Source of the DNA: CAYZRY01 sp964630225
GTDB taxonomy: Bacteria > Bacillota_I > Bacilli_A > RF39 > UBA660
DNA: 19,714 nucleotides
Direction of reading: 5' to 3'
Assembly: GCA_964630225.1 (NCBI GenBank)
Contig: CAZVUK010000018.1
Location: forward strand, 1-19,714
The notes beneath the pieces are model-generated. The model was given only the letters and a program-made list of their open reading frames with translations, had not been told where the DNA came from and ran no database searches. Positions within the stretch are counted from its first letter, which is position 1; the number at the start of each line of letters is the position of its first letter. Positions 1 to 7,021 of this stretch are shown here, piece after piece. A program made the position numbers and the translations under genes.

Positions 1-859
1 TTCCATCGCTTACAGCCGTTGTTAGCTGTCTAACCTCTTTGCTGCGACAATCTCCACTTGCAAAGATTCCTTCGATATTTGTTTTCATATCTTCTCCGGC
101 TGCTAAGTAACCATATTTATCTAAGTCAAGATAGCCATTTAAAAATTCTAAATTAGGCACACTACCGATAGCCATAAATAATCCATCAAGTACTATTTCT
201 TTTTTATTTCCCTTCGTATCAATCTCGACACTATCTAATTTGCTTTCTCCATTTATTTTAGTTACGATAGTCTCCAGGTGAAGTTCAACATTGTTCATCT
301 CTTTAATTTTATCAACACTTAACATATCGCCAGTTAATTCTTCTGCTCTGACAAAAGCATAAACTTTCTTAGCGTATTTAGCAAGAGCCATAATCGATGC
401 AATGGCAGTATTTCGCCCTCCAACAACAGCGACCGTTTTATCTTTGTAAAAGGCGCCATCACAAGTTGCACAGTAACTAATTCCGCGACCAACTAGCTTA
501 TCTTCATTTTCAAGCCCAAGCTTACGCTCTCTTGAGCCACTTGCTACTATCACTGTTTTAGCTGAGTATTCACCTTTATCACTAACAAGTTTAATTTCAT
601 TACCAACTCTTTCAATTTTACTAATTTCTTCGGTGTTTATTGTTATACCAAGATTCTTTAACTGATCATTTAAATTCATAGCTAGAGTAGGACCATCGAT
701 ATGACTAAAGCCCGGATAGTTTTCTATATCATTAGTTTGAACAATCTGTCCACCATATATATACTTTTCAACTATCTTAACTTCATAACCAGCTCTTTTA
801 GCATATATTGCCGCCGTCATTCCCGAAACCCCTGCTCCTATTATAAAAACATCAATCAT
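1..859 (-). CDS. trxB: Thioredoxin reductase (TrxB-like flavoprotein), C-terminus cut by window edge
   Basis: Flavin-dependent disulfide reductase that would keep thioredoxin reduced in the cytoplasm. I translated the minus strand from ATG at 859; 286 residues are visible, and a family member has about 305-315, so only the last helix is missing. FAD-binding motif GAGVSG is at residues 8-13, redox motif CATC at 130-133 followed by DGAF, and the second FAD motif as ASGD at 267-270. The start follows an AAGGAAGG Shine-Dalgarno. It overlaps the stop of the preceding gene (856-1314) by 4 nt, so it is the last visible gene of the kinase-like operon. Odd point: the NADPH-binding GGGDSA motif reads GGRNTA (147-152) and the usual HRRxxxR stretch reads FVRAEEL, so normal NADPH use is doubtful. 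The fold assignment is firm; the electron donor is not. Confidence 0.93.
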   Translation of the reverse strand, partial: MIDVFIIGAGVSGMTAAIYAKRAGYEVKIVEKYIYGGQIVQTNDIENYPGFSHIDGPTLAMNLNDQLKNLGITINTEEISKIERVGNEIKLVSDKGEYSAKTVIVASGSRERKLGLENEDKLVGRGISYCATCDGAFYKDKTVAVVGGRNTAIASIMALAKYAKKVYAFVRAEELTGDMLSVDKIKEMNNVELHLETIVTKINGESKLDSVEIDTKGNKKEIVLDGLFMAIGSVPNLEFLNGYLDLDKYGYLAAGEDMKTNIEGIFASGDCRSKEVRQLTTAVSDG

Positions 860-1314
860 CTTTTCTTTACCTTCCTTAGTTCACTTGTTTTGTAAAAACC
901 CTCATCACTAATAATAAGTTGTTTTGAATAGTCGACTCTAACAAACTTAGATACAATATCATCAAGTTTAGTTATGTCTTTTTCTTCCAAATAATCTTCC
1001 ATGAATTTAACGCTATCTTCAAACATTATCATATTAGGATTATTATCATTATATGGTTCTACTCCTCTAATTATACCCCAGAATATAGGTTTTTGGTCGA
1101 TGTTTTTATCGATTGTGTTAATCGCTTCAAATATTTTATGAGCTATTTTATAATCTTCATCGAACTCATAAGAGGTGCTAGTCCAAATATGCCCTAAAGA
1201 AGCAAAGTTTAAACCGATGGTATATATTCCCACGCAACACTTAAAATGATCGGAGACTAAAACTGCTGTTTTAGTTTCTTTGTATTCACCGGTATTTACC
1301 ATTATCTCTGTCAT
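856..1314 (-). CDS. Unrecognised 152-aa protein with a faint CheD-like deamidase motif
   Basis: Not a family I recognise with confidence. It is soluble, with no signal or membrane segment. It starts with ATG at 1314 in a 4-nt ATGA overlap with the stop of the kinase-like gene upstream; a second in-frame ATG at 1302 is an alternative because neither has a strong Shine-Dalgarno. Its stop overlaps the trxB start, again by 4 nt, so it is translated as part of that operon. Residues around CCVGI and the downstream LGHI resemble the CheD glutamine deamidase pattern (CVGI, then about 17 residues later AHI), with Ser six positions before the second Cys where CheD has its Thr. The Cys-His spacing here is 15, slightly short, and no chemotaxis genes are present. 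The CheD link is only a suggestion; the gene itself is well supported by its overlaps. Confidence 0.75.
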   Translation of the reverse strand: MTEIMVNTGEYKETKTAVLVSDHFKCCVGIYTIGLNFASLGHIWTSTSYEFDEDYKIAHKIFEAINTIDKNIDQKPIFWGIIRGVEPYNDNNPNMIMFEDSVKFMEDYLEEKDITKLDDIVSKFVRVDYSKQLIISDEGFYKTSELRKVKKR

Positions 1315-2075
1315 TTTTTAATGCCGATTTTCTTAACGATGGCTCCGAGACTTTCTCTTCGCTCATCGTAGTCTTTGTGAGAAAACGGTAAATACAATCC
1401 TTTTTCTATTATTTTTTCATTATATTCATTTATGTCAGCAACATAAGCTTCAGAGTAAAACTTATTTAGGGCATAAAGCCTTGCATAAACTGAGCTTGTA
1501 AAACAATTATCACACTCTTCATCAATAACTAGTTCCTTGCTATCAAAATCGATAAGTTGTACATCTAAATCTTCTTCTCTAAGTAATATATTATGAACAT
1601 TACTTGAATCAATACAATATATTCCGTTATTGATAAGTTCATCATGTCTAATACGTATATCAGATATTACATCCATACTCTTATCATAACCTAAATCGTA
1701 ATGAGCTAAATTTTTATAACCCTTGTGATGTTTCATAATTAACGCCAGTGGGGCATTTCTAAAAGTAGCTAGTGCCGATGGGAATGTGCTAAGTTTTACA
1801 TTTGCTTGTTTTTTACTTAAGTATGTTTGCTGTTTAACAATGTCACATTGAAAAAGAAAATTACTACGAAAACTGTTATTCTTAACCTTATACGCATATC
1901 TTGCTATTTCCTCTTCGCTTGGAAAATCAGCCGAATTAAGCATTTGGTTTTCAAACTTAATTAAGTACTCATCATCGAATTCATATACTGTTCCATAAGA
2001 ACCTTGGCCTATTTTTTTCTTTTTAAAGATAATTTCAATAATCTTATCATAATTAATATCTATTCGTTTAAGCAT
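1311..2075 (-). CDS. Protein-kinase-like fold protein (paralogue 2)
   Basis: About 254 residues with a recognisable protein-kinase skeleton. There is a glycine-rich loop GQGSYGTV (23-30), a candidate ATP-contacting Lys in LIK (K40), a hinge-like segment LALIMKHHKGYKN, a catalytic-loop candidate CIDSSNVHN (D156, N162) and a metal-binding LIDFD (D176) in place of DFG. The invariant Lys, both Asp and an Asn are present, so it could be active, although the Asn lies six rather than five residues after the first Asp and HRD has become CID. I chose ATG at 2075, preceded by AGGTG at 5-nt spacing, over an upstream GTG at 2105 that would overlap the previous gene; this start also lines up with the paralogue at 2077-2832. 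Substrate unknown; small-molecule (APH-like) or protein kinase are both possible. Its stop overlaps the next start by 4 nt. Confidence 0.8.
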   Translation of the reverse strand: MLKRIDINYDKIIEIIFKKKKIGQGSYGTVYEFDDEYLIKFENQMLNSADFPSEEEIARYAYKVKNNSFRSNFLFQCDIVKQQTYLSKKQANVKLSTFPSALATFRNAPLALIMKHHKGYKNLAHYDLGYDKSMDVISDIRIRHDELINNGIYCIDSSNVHNILLREEDLDVQLIDFDSKELVIDEECDNCFTSSVYARLYALNKFYSEAYVADINEYNEKIIEKGLYLPFSHKDYDERRESLGAIVKKIGIKK

Positions 2076-2076
2076 C

Positions 2077-2832
2077 TTAACACCTATATTTCCCTTCTTT
2101 AACACCTAATGATTTAACAAAGGCATCACTGCGGTGTTTATATTCAAAAAAGCGATCTTCGTTCATGCGACGTTTAAAAGCCATTTTAACGAAAGTCTCG
2201 TAAGGGGCTTTATCAACTACATAAGAAGCATTTGAAGCGAAATACTCTCCGGCTAAAAGTTCATATAGAATTTCTTCCGCGTCAAGTCTTTGGCCATCAA
2301 AGACATTCAATGATCTCCCTTCAAAGTCTATCAGCTGAAGATCAGCATTTTCTTCGTTATAGAGATTATTATTAGATTGAGTTCCATCGTGATGATATAT
2401 ACCATTAGCCGCAAGCTCTAGTAAATTTTCGATCTTTAGATTAAATACCCTTTCTTTTTCTTCGTAAGTAAGAGCAATATCATAAAGATTTTTGTAAGCC
2501 TTGTGATACTTTAAAATAAGAGCTAGTGGTTTAGATTCAATATATACAAGTGATTTGGCAAAAGAACTTTTCTTAATATACGGTTTAAGGCTTGCTAATT
2601 TATCTTGTTGTTTTTCTACATCACATCTAAATGCTTGGCTCCCATACCTATTAAAAACGTCGATAGCACTATTCTTATCTTCACGAAAAAGAGACAGATA
2701 ATACTTATCTATCTTGATCAGTTCATCATCATTATATTGGTAAACTTCTCCGTCGGCACCACGACCTATATAATTGTTGTTTTCTATAATTTCGGAAAGT
2801 TTCTCTTTGTTTAATTCAAATCTCTCTATCAC
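2077..2832 (-). CDS. Protein-kinase-like fold protein (paralogue 1), first gene of operon
   Basis: About 251 residues and clearly homologous to the next gene: the same length, order of motifs and a Lys at the same position. Motifs are GRGADGEV (23-30), LIK (K40), a hinge-like LALILKYHKAYKN, catalytic-loop candidate HHDGTQSNNN (D149, N154/N155) and LIDFEG (D169). I chose GTG at 2832 because GGGAG lies 5 nt before it, the protein then aligns with the start of its paralogue, and the likely transcription start (about 2848) leaves almost no room for the upstream ATG at 2844, which has no Shine-Dalgarno. The stop is 1 nt from the ATG of the paralogue. A TATAAT promoter lies just upstream. The tandem pair looks like a local duplication. 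Function is unknown; kinase-like is fold-level evidence from visible motifs only. Confidence 0.8.
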   Translation of the reverse strand: MIERFELNKEKLSEIIENNNYIGRGADGEVYQYNDDELIKIDKYYLSLFREDKNSAIDVFNRYGSQAFRCDVEKQQDKLASLKPYIKKSSFAKSLVYIESKPLALILKYHKAYKNLYDIALTYEEKERVFNLKIENLLELAANGIYHHDGTQSNNNLYNEENADLQLIDFEGRSLNVFDGQRLDAEEILYELLAGEYFASNASYVVDKAPYETFVKMAFKRRMNEDRFFEYKHRSDAFVKSLGVKEGKYRC

Positions 2833-2854
2833 AATAGCTCCCATTAGTGGCTAG

Positions 2855-2878
2855 ATTATATCATATTTAGATCTAAAT
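2855..2878 (-). promoter_or_regulatory. Promoter -10 of kinase-like operon with overlapping palindrome
   Basis: On the minus strand a perfect TATAAT lies at 2855-2860, placing transcription start near 2848, 16 nt before the GTG start. The -35 is weak. The perfect 14-bp palindrome ATTTAGATCTAAAT (2865-2878) fills most of the spacer and overlaps the stop codon of the acyltransferase gene upstream. A palindrome in this place could be a repressor operator; that is inference. Confidence 0.5.
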
Positions 2879-3913
2879 TGGAAGTTTTTTATAGCGATCT
2901 TTTAACTCTAATATTAGTACTGAAATAATATGAACAATTATCAAAGCGAAGATTATTTTTATGAAGGCTATTCTATATGATTCCTCTCCAAAACGATAAA
3001 CTTCGGGTATAACGCTATTCAGTAGTAAAAACACCAATGGATGGACCAAATAGTAATAAGTATATAACTTTCGAAGTGAATGTTTAAACTCGAAAAACGG
3101 CAGTTTCTTGGTGTGTAGGAAGGTTGTAAAGGCATAATACGAAAGTGGTACGGCTGAGATTAAAATATTGCTATCCATTCGCTTAATACCCTTGATTACG
3201 TATATTTCGAGGATAAAGACGACTAGGAACAAAAGTGTTTTAGAAAAACTGTGTTTTATGCGTTTATCGTTCTTTTGCCCAAGATAATAACCTAGTGTTA
3301 TATAAAAGATACCAAAGAACAAAAAGTTTCTCGTCGTAAAGAAATATTCGAAGTAAAGATCCATTATGTTTTTAAGAAAGATCGGTAATACTCCGTAATA
3401 AGTCTCAAACGAACCTATCAGTAAAAGAACAAATGAGATGACCAGTAATTTAGCTACTGATATATATTTTTTAAGAAATTTTAGGGACAATAAAGCCATT
3501 ATTAGCGCAGGAAAATACCAAAGATGATAGTATGTTCCAATATAAAAAAGGCCAACAAATATAGCTAGAGGATATAAACTTGGATGAAGACCCATATCTT
3601 TGACATAAGCAAAGCCTTGTGGAACATAAAGAAGACTCCAAAAAAGATACATTGGTAACAAAGTCTTAATATATTTATATATATAATTGGGATCTTCTTC
3701 TTCTTTTTTAACCACAAAATAACCTGTAATTATAAAGAATAATGGGACACATATTCTGGCTATAGTATTGTTTAAAAGAAAGGTTGCAAACGGAGATCTT
3801 TTATCAAAAGGTCCCAAGTGTAAAACAACTATTAAGACAGATGATAAATATCTAGCTAAGTCTAGATTATAGTATTTATCTGTCGATTTTTTAATCTTTA
3901 ATCTCTTTTTCAT
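2873..3913 (-). CDS. Membrane acyltransferase, acyltransferase-3 (OafA/YrhL-like) family
   Basis: Polytopic membrane protein of 346 residues, about ten hydrophobic segments, that would transfer acyl groups (often acetyl) to an envelope carbohydrate. The N-terminus carries the family signature: YNLDLARYLSS, then LIVVLHLG with the conserved His in the first membrane helix, then RICVPLFFIITGYFV. Family members are usually 330-380 residues, so it is complete. It starts with ATG at 3913 with a TATAAT at 3925-3930 just upstream and no clear Shine-Dalgarno, so the leader is very short. No hairpin terminator is visible after the stop. The gene stands alone between a terminator on its 5' side and the kinase-like operon promoter on its 3' side. 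The acceptor (peptidoglycan, teichoic acid or exopolysaccharide) cannot be told from sequence. Confidence 0.88.
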   Translation of the reverse strand: MKKRLKIKKSTDKYYNLDLARYLSSVLIVVLHLGPFDKRSPFATFLLNNTIARICVPLFFIITGYFVVKKEEEDPNYIYKYIKTLLPMYLFWSLLYVPQGFAYVKDMGLHPSLYPLAIFVGLFYIGTYYHLWYFPALIMALLSLKFLKKYISVAKLLVISFVLLLIGSFETYYGVLPIFLKNIMDLYFEYFFTTRNFLFFGIFYITLGYYLGQKNDKRIKHSFSKTLLFLVVFILEIYVIKGIKRMDSNILISAVPLSYYAFTTFLHTKKLPFFEFKHSLRKLYTYYYLVHPLVFLLLNSVIPEVYRFGEESYRIAFIKIIFALIIVHIISVLILELKDRYKKLPI

Positions 3914-3924
3914 AATATAGAATA

Positions 3925-3930
3925 ATTATA
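3925..3930 (-). promoter_or_regulatory. Putative -10 box for acyltransferase gene
   Basis: TATAAT on the minus strand, 12 nt before the ATG at 3913, in the only gap between the preceding terminator and the gene. No convincing -35 is visible, because that position falls in the terminator stem and T-run. Confidence 0.45.
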
Positions 3931-3936
3931 TCATAA

Positions 3937-3965
3937 AAACAAAAAAACGATTTGAAAATCGTTTT
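3937..3965 (-). terminator. Intrinsic terminator of the anchored-protein gene
   Basis: Inverted repeat AAAACGATTT (3944-3953) and AAATCGTTTT (3956-3965), followed on the minus strand by a run of T. The stop codon of the gene at 3964 shares two bases with the stem. Confidence 0.85.
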
Positions 3966-4656
3966 AATAAACTTCGTATTCTACTCCGTTTATATCTGTT
4001 AAAACCATCTTGTATGCACCACCCATTGGACCTCCTTGTATAGCACCTTCTATAGATACTATGTTTTTGAGATTTTGATAATTTGGTGCTAAAGTCGTTG
4101 CTCCATTAACGATATTTTTAAAGCTATTCTGTGAAACGGTTCCATCTTTGTTGATGGCAATAATTCCCATATCAGTCGCATCGTGTCCTGCCGAAAAGAA
4201 TTTGGCTGAAATATAGTCGCCACTAAATACATAGGTATCATTAAGGGCTTTTCCATAATAACCGTCGTAATGCTTATGACAAACCGCGTCACAAGTTACA
4301 GTGATCTTACCATTTTCAAGTTTTAAAAAAATATTGTAGTGTTCATCGCGTTTTATCGACTTTCTTTCGACATTAAAGAATGTATTTACTGATTGGACTG
4401 GTGCGGATGGCGCTTCTTGTCCTGGCTCTTCGCTGCTTGCCTGCTCGTCGTCATCGGTAGTATTTTCTTTTTCTTTATCGTCGGTCTTATCACTTTTACT
4501 GCTTTTTTCTTCGTTAGCTACTTCACTCTTTTTAAGTTTTTTGTCCAAAGACACAACTCTATAGAATAAAGCTCCGATAGTAAGTAGCAATATTGCTATT
4601 ATTACAACAAGTACCAACGACTTTATTTTTCTTTTTTGATCTAATTCATCTTCCAT
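3964..4656 (-). CDS. Membrane-anchored extracellular protein of unknown function
   Basis: I do not recognise this 230-residue protein. Visible architecture: a charged cytoplasmic N-terminus (MEDELDQKRKIK), one hydrophobic segment at about residues 13-33 acting as signal anchor, a short basic stretch, then a Lys/Asp/Glu/Ser-rich linker to about residue 90 ending in a Pro-rich patch, and a compact C-terminal domain of about 135 residues. That domain holds a CDAVCHKHYDGYY segment whose two Cys and two His could bind a metal or form a disulfide outside the cell. The start is firm: ATG at 4656 with AGGAG upstream. The gene is monocistronic, between the tRNA terminator and its own terminator. It is probably an envelope-associated protein of one lineage. 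Confidence 0.8.
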   Translation of the reverse strand: MEDELDQKRKIKSLVLVVIIAILLLTIGALFYRVVSLDKKLKKSEVANEEKSSKSDKTDDKEKENTTDDDEQASSEEPGQEAPSAPVQSVNTFFNVERKSIKRDEHYNIFLKLENGKITVTCDAVCHKHYDGYYGKALNDTYVFSGDYISAKFFSAGHDATDMGIIAINKDGTVSQNSFKNIVNGATTLAPNYQNLKNIVSIEGAIQGGPMGGAYKMVLTDINGVEYEVY

Positions 4657-4732
4657 ATTTTTCTCCTACTATATAAATATAACATAAAAGTTATTTTATG
4701 AATGATGAAAAATATTTTTTATAATATTTTGA

Positions 4733-4760
4733 CAAAAAAAACAGTTCTTAACAACTGTTA
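4733..4760 (-). terminator. Intrinsic terminator after tRNA-Val
   Basis: Stem AACAGTT (4740-4746) and AACTGTT (4753-4759) with loop of six, followed on the minus strand by seven T. It lies 9 nt after the encoded CCA end of the tRNA. Confidence 0.85.
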
Positions 4761-4768
4761 TTTTTTCA

Positions 4769-4845
4769 TGGTGGGCGATATAGGACTCGAACCTATGACC
4801 TCCTGCACGTCAAGCAGGCACTCTAACCAACTGAGCTAATCGCCC
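4769..4845 (-). tRNA. tRNA-Val, anticodon GAC
   Basis: A 77-nt cloverleaf on the minus strand: acceptor stem GGGCGAT/ATCGCCC, D arm with AGCTCAGTTGGTTAGAG, anticodon stem CCTGC/GCAGG enclosing the 7-nt loop TTGACGT (anticodon GAC, reading GTC/GTT), T arm with GGTTCGAGTCC, discriminator A and an encoded CCA end (4769-4771). G at position 37 is slightly unusual for valine, but the whole sequence resembles clostridial tRNA-Val(GAC). Confidence 0.92.
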
Positions 4846-4858
4846 GTAAAGTAAATAT

Positions 4859-4886
4859 ATTATAACATATATCTACTTACTGTAAA
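4859..4886 (-). promoter_or_regulatory. Promoter of tRNA-Val
   Basis: On the minus strand TTTACA (4881-4886), 16-nt spacer, TATAAT (4859-4864), which puts the transcription start a few bases before the mature tRNA end at 4845. Confidence 0.75.
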
Positions 4887-4889
4887 AGA

Positions 4890-5546
4890 TTATTTGTTAA
4901 TCATTTTAACTTTTTGTATCTCTTCATAATAGATCATTACATCGTGTGAAAAGGCGACCATCGATCTAGCGGCAGCGGTTCTTAGAAAATCTGTGTCCAA
5001 ATCATTGTGCCTAACTCGATCAAGGGCATCGGCATCTTTAAATATTTTGATTAAATTTAAAGCTCTTTCTTGATTTTCGATTTTGTAACCTTGAAGTGCT
5101 TGGCTTGCTTTTGAATCATCCATACTATGAGCCCAAATGATAGCAAGTAAAGTCTTACAGTTTTCTTCTCCAAGCGCTGAATATTGTTCTCTTAACATAT
5201 AAGCCGCTTTTGGTCCATGGGTTTCATCTTCCAAATCATTTGTCCTTCCGATGTCATGATACTTTGCTGCTTCGACTAATAGATACCTATCTTCTTCTTT
5301 TAGATTCATCATTGCACTTAGTCCCAAAACATAGACAAAAACTCTTTCATTATGTTCAAGACCGTGGTCTCTACTATTAAAAAGTACATTTTTGTTTATT
5401 CTTCTAAATTGAGCAACCGAAGCTTCATATCCTTTTTGTGATCTTATCATATCAGTTAAGCTTTCAAATGATACTTGATTATTAAAAATAAATTCATTTG
5501 AAAAGTTTTGACCAATTGCTTGTCCATTTAATATTTCTTCATACAT
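4890..5546 (-). CDS. HD-domain metal-dependent phosphohydrolase
   Basis: 218-residue cytoplasmic protein of the HD superfamily, which cleaves phosphate esters using bound divalent metals. The metal-ligand pattern is complete: H61/H65 in DHGLEHNERV, H97-D98 in KYHDIGR, H110 in ETHG, H140 in WAHS and D171 in FKDADALD. The extra His residues suggest a two- or three-metal subtype rather than a simple nucleotidase. The substrate is not deducible. It starts at ATG 5546 with AGGGAG eight bases upstream, overlapping the tyrS stop codon; only 12 nt separate the genes. It is therefore likely co-transcribed with tyrS and placed under the tyrosine T-box. No terminator is obvious before the tRNA promoter. 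Confidence 0.85.
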   Translation of the reverse strand: MYEEILNGQAIGQNFSNEFIFNNQVSFESLTDMIRSQKGYEASVAQFRRINKNVLFNSRDHGLEHNERVFVYVLGLSAMMNLKEEDRYLLVEAAKYHDIGRTNDLEDETHGPKAAYMLREQYSALGEENCKTLLAIIWAHSMDDSKASQALQGYKIENQERALNLIKIFKDADALDRVRHNDLDTDFLRTAAARSMVAFSHDVMIYYEEIQKVKMINK

Positions 5547-5558
5547 TGTTATTTCTCC

Positions 5559-6758
5559 CTAGTTTTTGTATTTTATTTTTAGAAAGGTTTTCTTTCCTTT
5601 TTGAACAAGAATCCCTTCTTTAAGTAGATCGGCAGTAATCAATTTACTTGGATCTGTCTCTTTTTCATTATTTATCGATATGGCACCTTGCTCAATCATT
5701 CTCCTAGCTTCACTTTTCGATAGGAAAAGATCGGCAGCAAATAACATATCGACGATGTTAAAGTCACCACTACCCTCTATTTCAAATTGTGGTGTATTCT
5801 CATTTTGTCCGCGGCTATTAAATATTTCAAAAGCCTTCTTTTCAGCAGCAATATATTCGTCACTTCCATGGAGGTCAGTAATAATTTCTCTAGCTAAATT
5901 CTTTTGGGCTATTCTTTTTTCTGGTGCTTCAAAGTGTTCTTTTTCTACTTTTTCAATCTCTTGACGTGGCATAAAAGTAAGTTTTTTTAACAAGTCAACT
6001 GCTGTTATATCATCAAGATTGAAAAAATACTGGTACATATCGTAAACAGGCGTCTTATCTTTATCTAGCCACAGTGCATTACCATCTGTTTTACCTATTT
6101 TCATACCACGACTATCAGTGATAAGCGGCATAACCATTCCGTAAGCAATACCTTCTTCTTTCTTTCTGATAAGTTCTACTCCAGCTGTAATATTTCCCCA
6201 CTGGTCAGATCCCGCAACTTGAAGGGTACAGTTATGACTGTTATAAAGATGCAGAAAGTCAATCGACTGAAGAAGCATATATGAAAACTCAGTGTAAGTG
6301 ATTCCGCTTTCAAGCCTTCGACTTATTATATCTTTAGATAACATATAATTAATTGGAAAGTATTTACCATAATCTCTAAGGTAATCTATCATGTTGATAT
6401 CTTTTAACCAATCGTAGTTGTTAACAACGGTAAAACCAAAAATCTCTTCGGCTTGTTTAGTTAGACCTTTAATATTTTTAGCAACTGCCTCATAAGAAAT
6501 CATCTGTCTTTCACTAGATGGTTTAGGGTCCCCAATTAAACCAGTTCCTCCGCCCATAAGTAAAATAGGATTATTTCCAGCTTTAGCTAATCTCTTGCAT
6601 ATTAGAAAAGATGAGTAATGCCCAATATGCATCGAGTCGTCAGTTGGATCAACCCCTATGTAGAAGGTTAGTTCTCCAGCATTCAATTTTTCTTTGAGTT
6701 CCTCACTAGTTATATCTTTGACTAGCCCTCTCCACTCTAAATCTTCAAATAAAGTCAT
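5559..6758 (-). CDS. tyrS: Tyrosyl-tRNA synthetase
   Basis: Class Ic aminoacyl-tRNA synthetase charging tRNA-Tyr. 399 residues, slightly shorter than the usual 410-425. The HIGH motif reads HIGH at 44-47, the tyrosine/tRNA pocket has YTEFSYMLLQSIDF and QVAGSDQWGNITAG, and the KMSKS equivalent is KIGKT at 220-224, as in the KFGKT-type bacterial TyrS. The C-terminus has an S4 RNA-binding domain (LSKSEARRMIEQGAISIN). The start at ATG 6758 follows a strong AAGGAGG. Expression is controlled by the T-box leader upstream (6777-6958), so transcription rises when uncharged tRNA-Tyr accumulates. Followed after 12 nt by the HD phosphohydrolase. Confidence 0.97.
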   Translation of the reverse strand: MTLFEDLEWRGLVKDITSEELKEKLNAGELTFYIGVDPTDDSMHIGHYSSFLICKRLAKAGNNPILLMGGGTGLIGDPKPSSERQMISYEAVAKNIKGLTKQAEEIFGFTVVNNYDWLKDINMIDYLRDYGKYFPINYMLSKDIISRRLESGITYTEFSYMLLQSIDFLHLYNSHNCTLQVAGSDQWGNITAGVELIRKKEEGIAYGMVMPLITDSRGMKIGKTDGNALWLDKDKTPVYDMYQYFFNLDDITAVDLLKKLTFMPRQEIEKVEKEHFEAPEKRIAQKNLAREIITDLHGSDEYIAAEKKAFEIFNSRGQNENTPQFEIEGSGDFNIVDMLFAADLFLSKSEARRMIEQGAISINNEKETDPSKLITADLLKEGILVQKGKKTFLKIKYKN

Positions 6759-6776
6759 ATTTCCTCCTTAAAAAAA

Positions 6777-6958
6777 CCACAATAAATATCCATCTAAGGA
6801 CGAATTTATCGTGGTACCACCTTAATTACTTCTCATAGACTATAACGCGTCACCTATAAACTCCATACTTGTATTAATATACTTCGATGTACCAGTTTTC
6901 ATCAAGCACTGATTTTCTACAAACATCTAGGTATTTCGAGTACTTCCCCGTTCATAAC
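6777..6958 (-). promoter_or_regulatory. T-box riboswitch leader (tyrosine) with terminator/antiterminator
   Basis: On the minus strand the T-box core AAGGTGGTACCACG lies at 6810-6823. The terminator stem pairs CCACGATAAAT with ATTTATTGTGG (6777-6814) and is followed by seven T just before the tyrS Shine-Dalgarno. The T-box core overlaps the terminator arm, as needed for antitermination by uncharged tRNA binding. A probable tyrosine specifier TAC followed by A lies at 6889-6891 on the 3' side of the stem I internal loop; that assignment is by eye. The downstream tyrS gene agrees. Confidence 0.92.
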
Positions 6959-6964
6959 AATAAG

Positions 6965-6993
6965 AATATATCATCAAAAGCTTTTTTTGTCAA
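6965..6993 (-). promoter_or_regulatory. Promoter of tyrS T-box transcript
   Basis: Minus-strand TTGACA (6988-6993), 17-nt spacer, TATATT (6965-6970): a near-consensus vegetative promoter starting the leader near 6958. Confidence 0.85.
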
Positions 6994-6994
6994 A

Positions 6995-7021
6995 GAAAAT
7001 CTTTTTTATTTAAAAAAAGAT
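6995..7021 (-). terminator. Possible AT-only terminator after the 7006-7731 gene
   Basis: Inverted repeat ATCTTTTTT (6999-7007) and AAAAAAGAT (7013-7021) with loop of five. The stem has little GC and only a short T-run, so efficiency is doubtful. It overlaps the stop codon and abuts the tyrS -35. Confidence 0.4.

Noticed and set aside
2076..2105. Longer start (GTG 2105) for the second kinase-like gene
   Set aside because: It would overlap the previous gene by 29 nt, while ATG 2075 has a good AGGTG and aligns with the paralogue.
4769..4845. tRNA-Asp reading of the tRNA
   Set aside because: The 7-nt anticodon loop is TTGACGT, placing GAC (Val), not GTC (Asp), at positions 34-36.
5680..5964. 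Opposite-strand open frame within tyrS (also at 16608-16943 within serS and 11603-11836 within the GT4 gene)
   Set aside because: They lie wholly inside well-supported genes, have no Shine-Dalgarno and no recognisable protein features.
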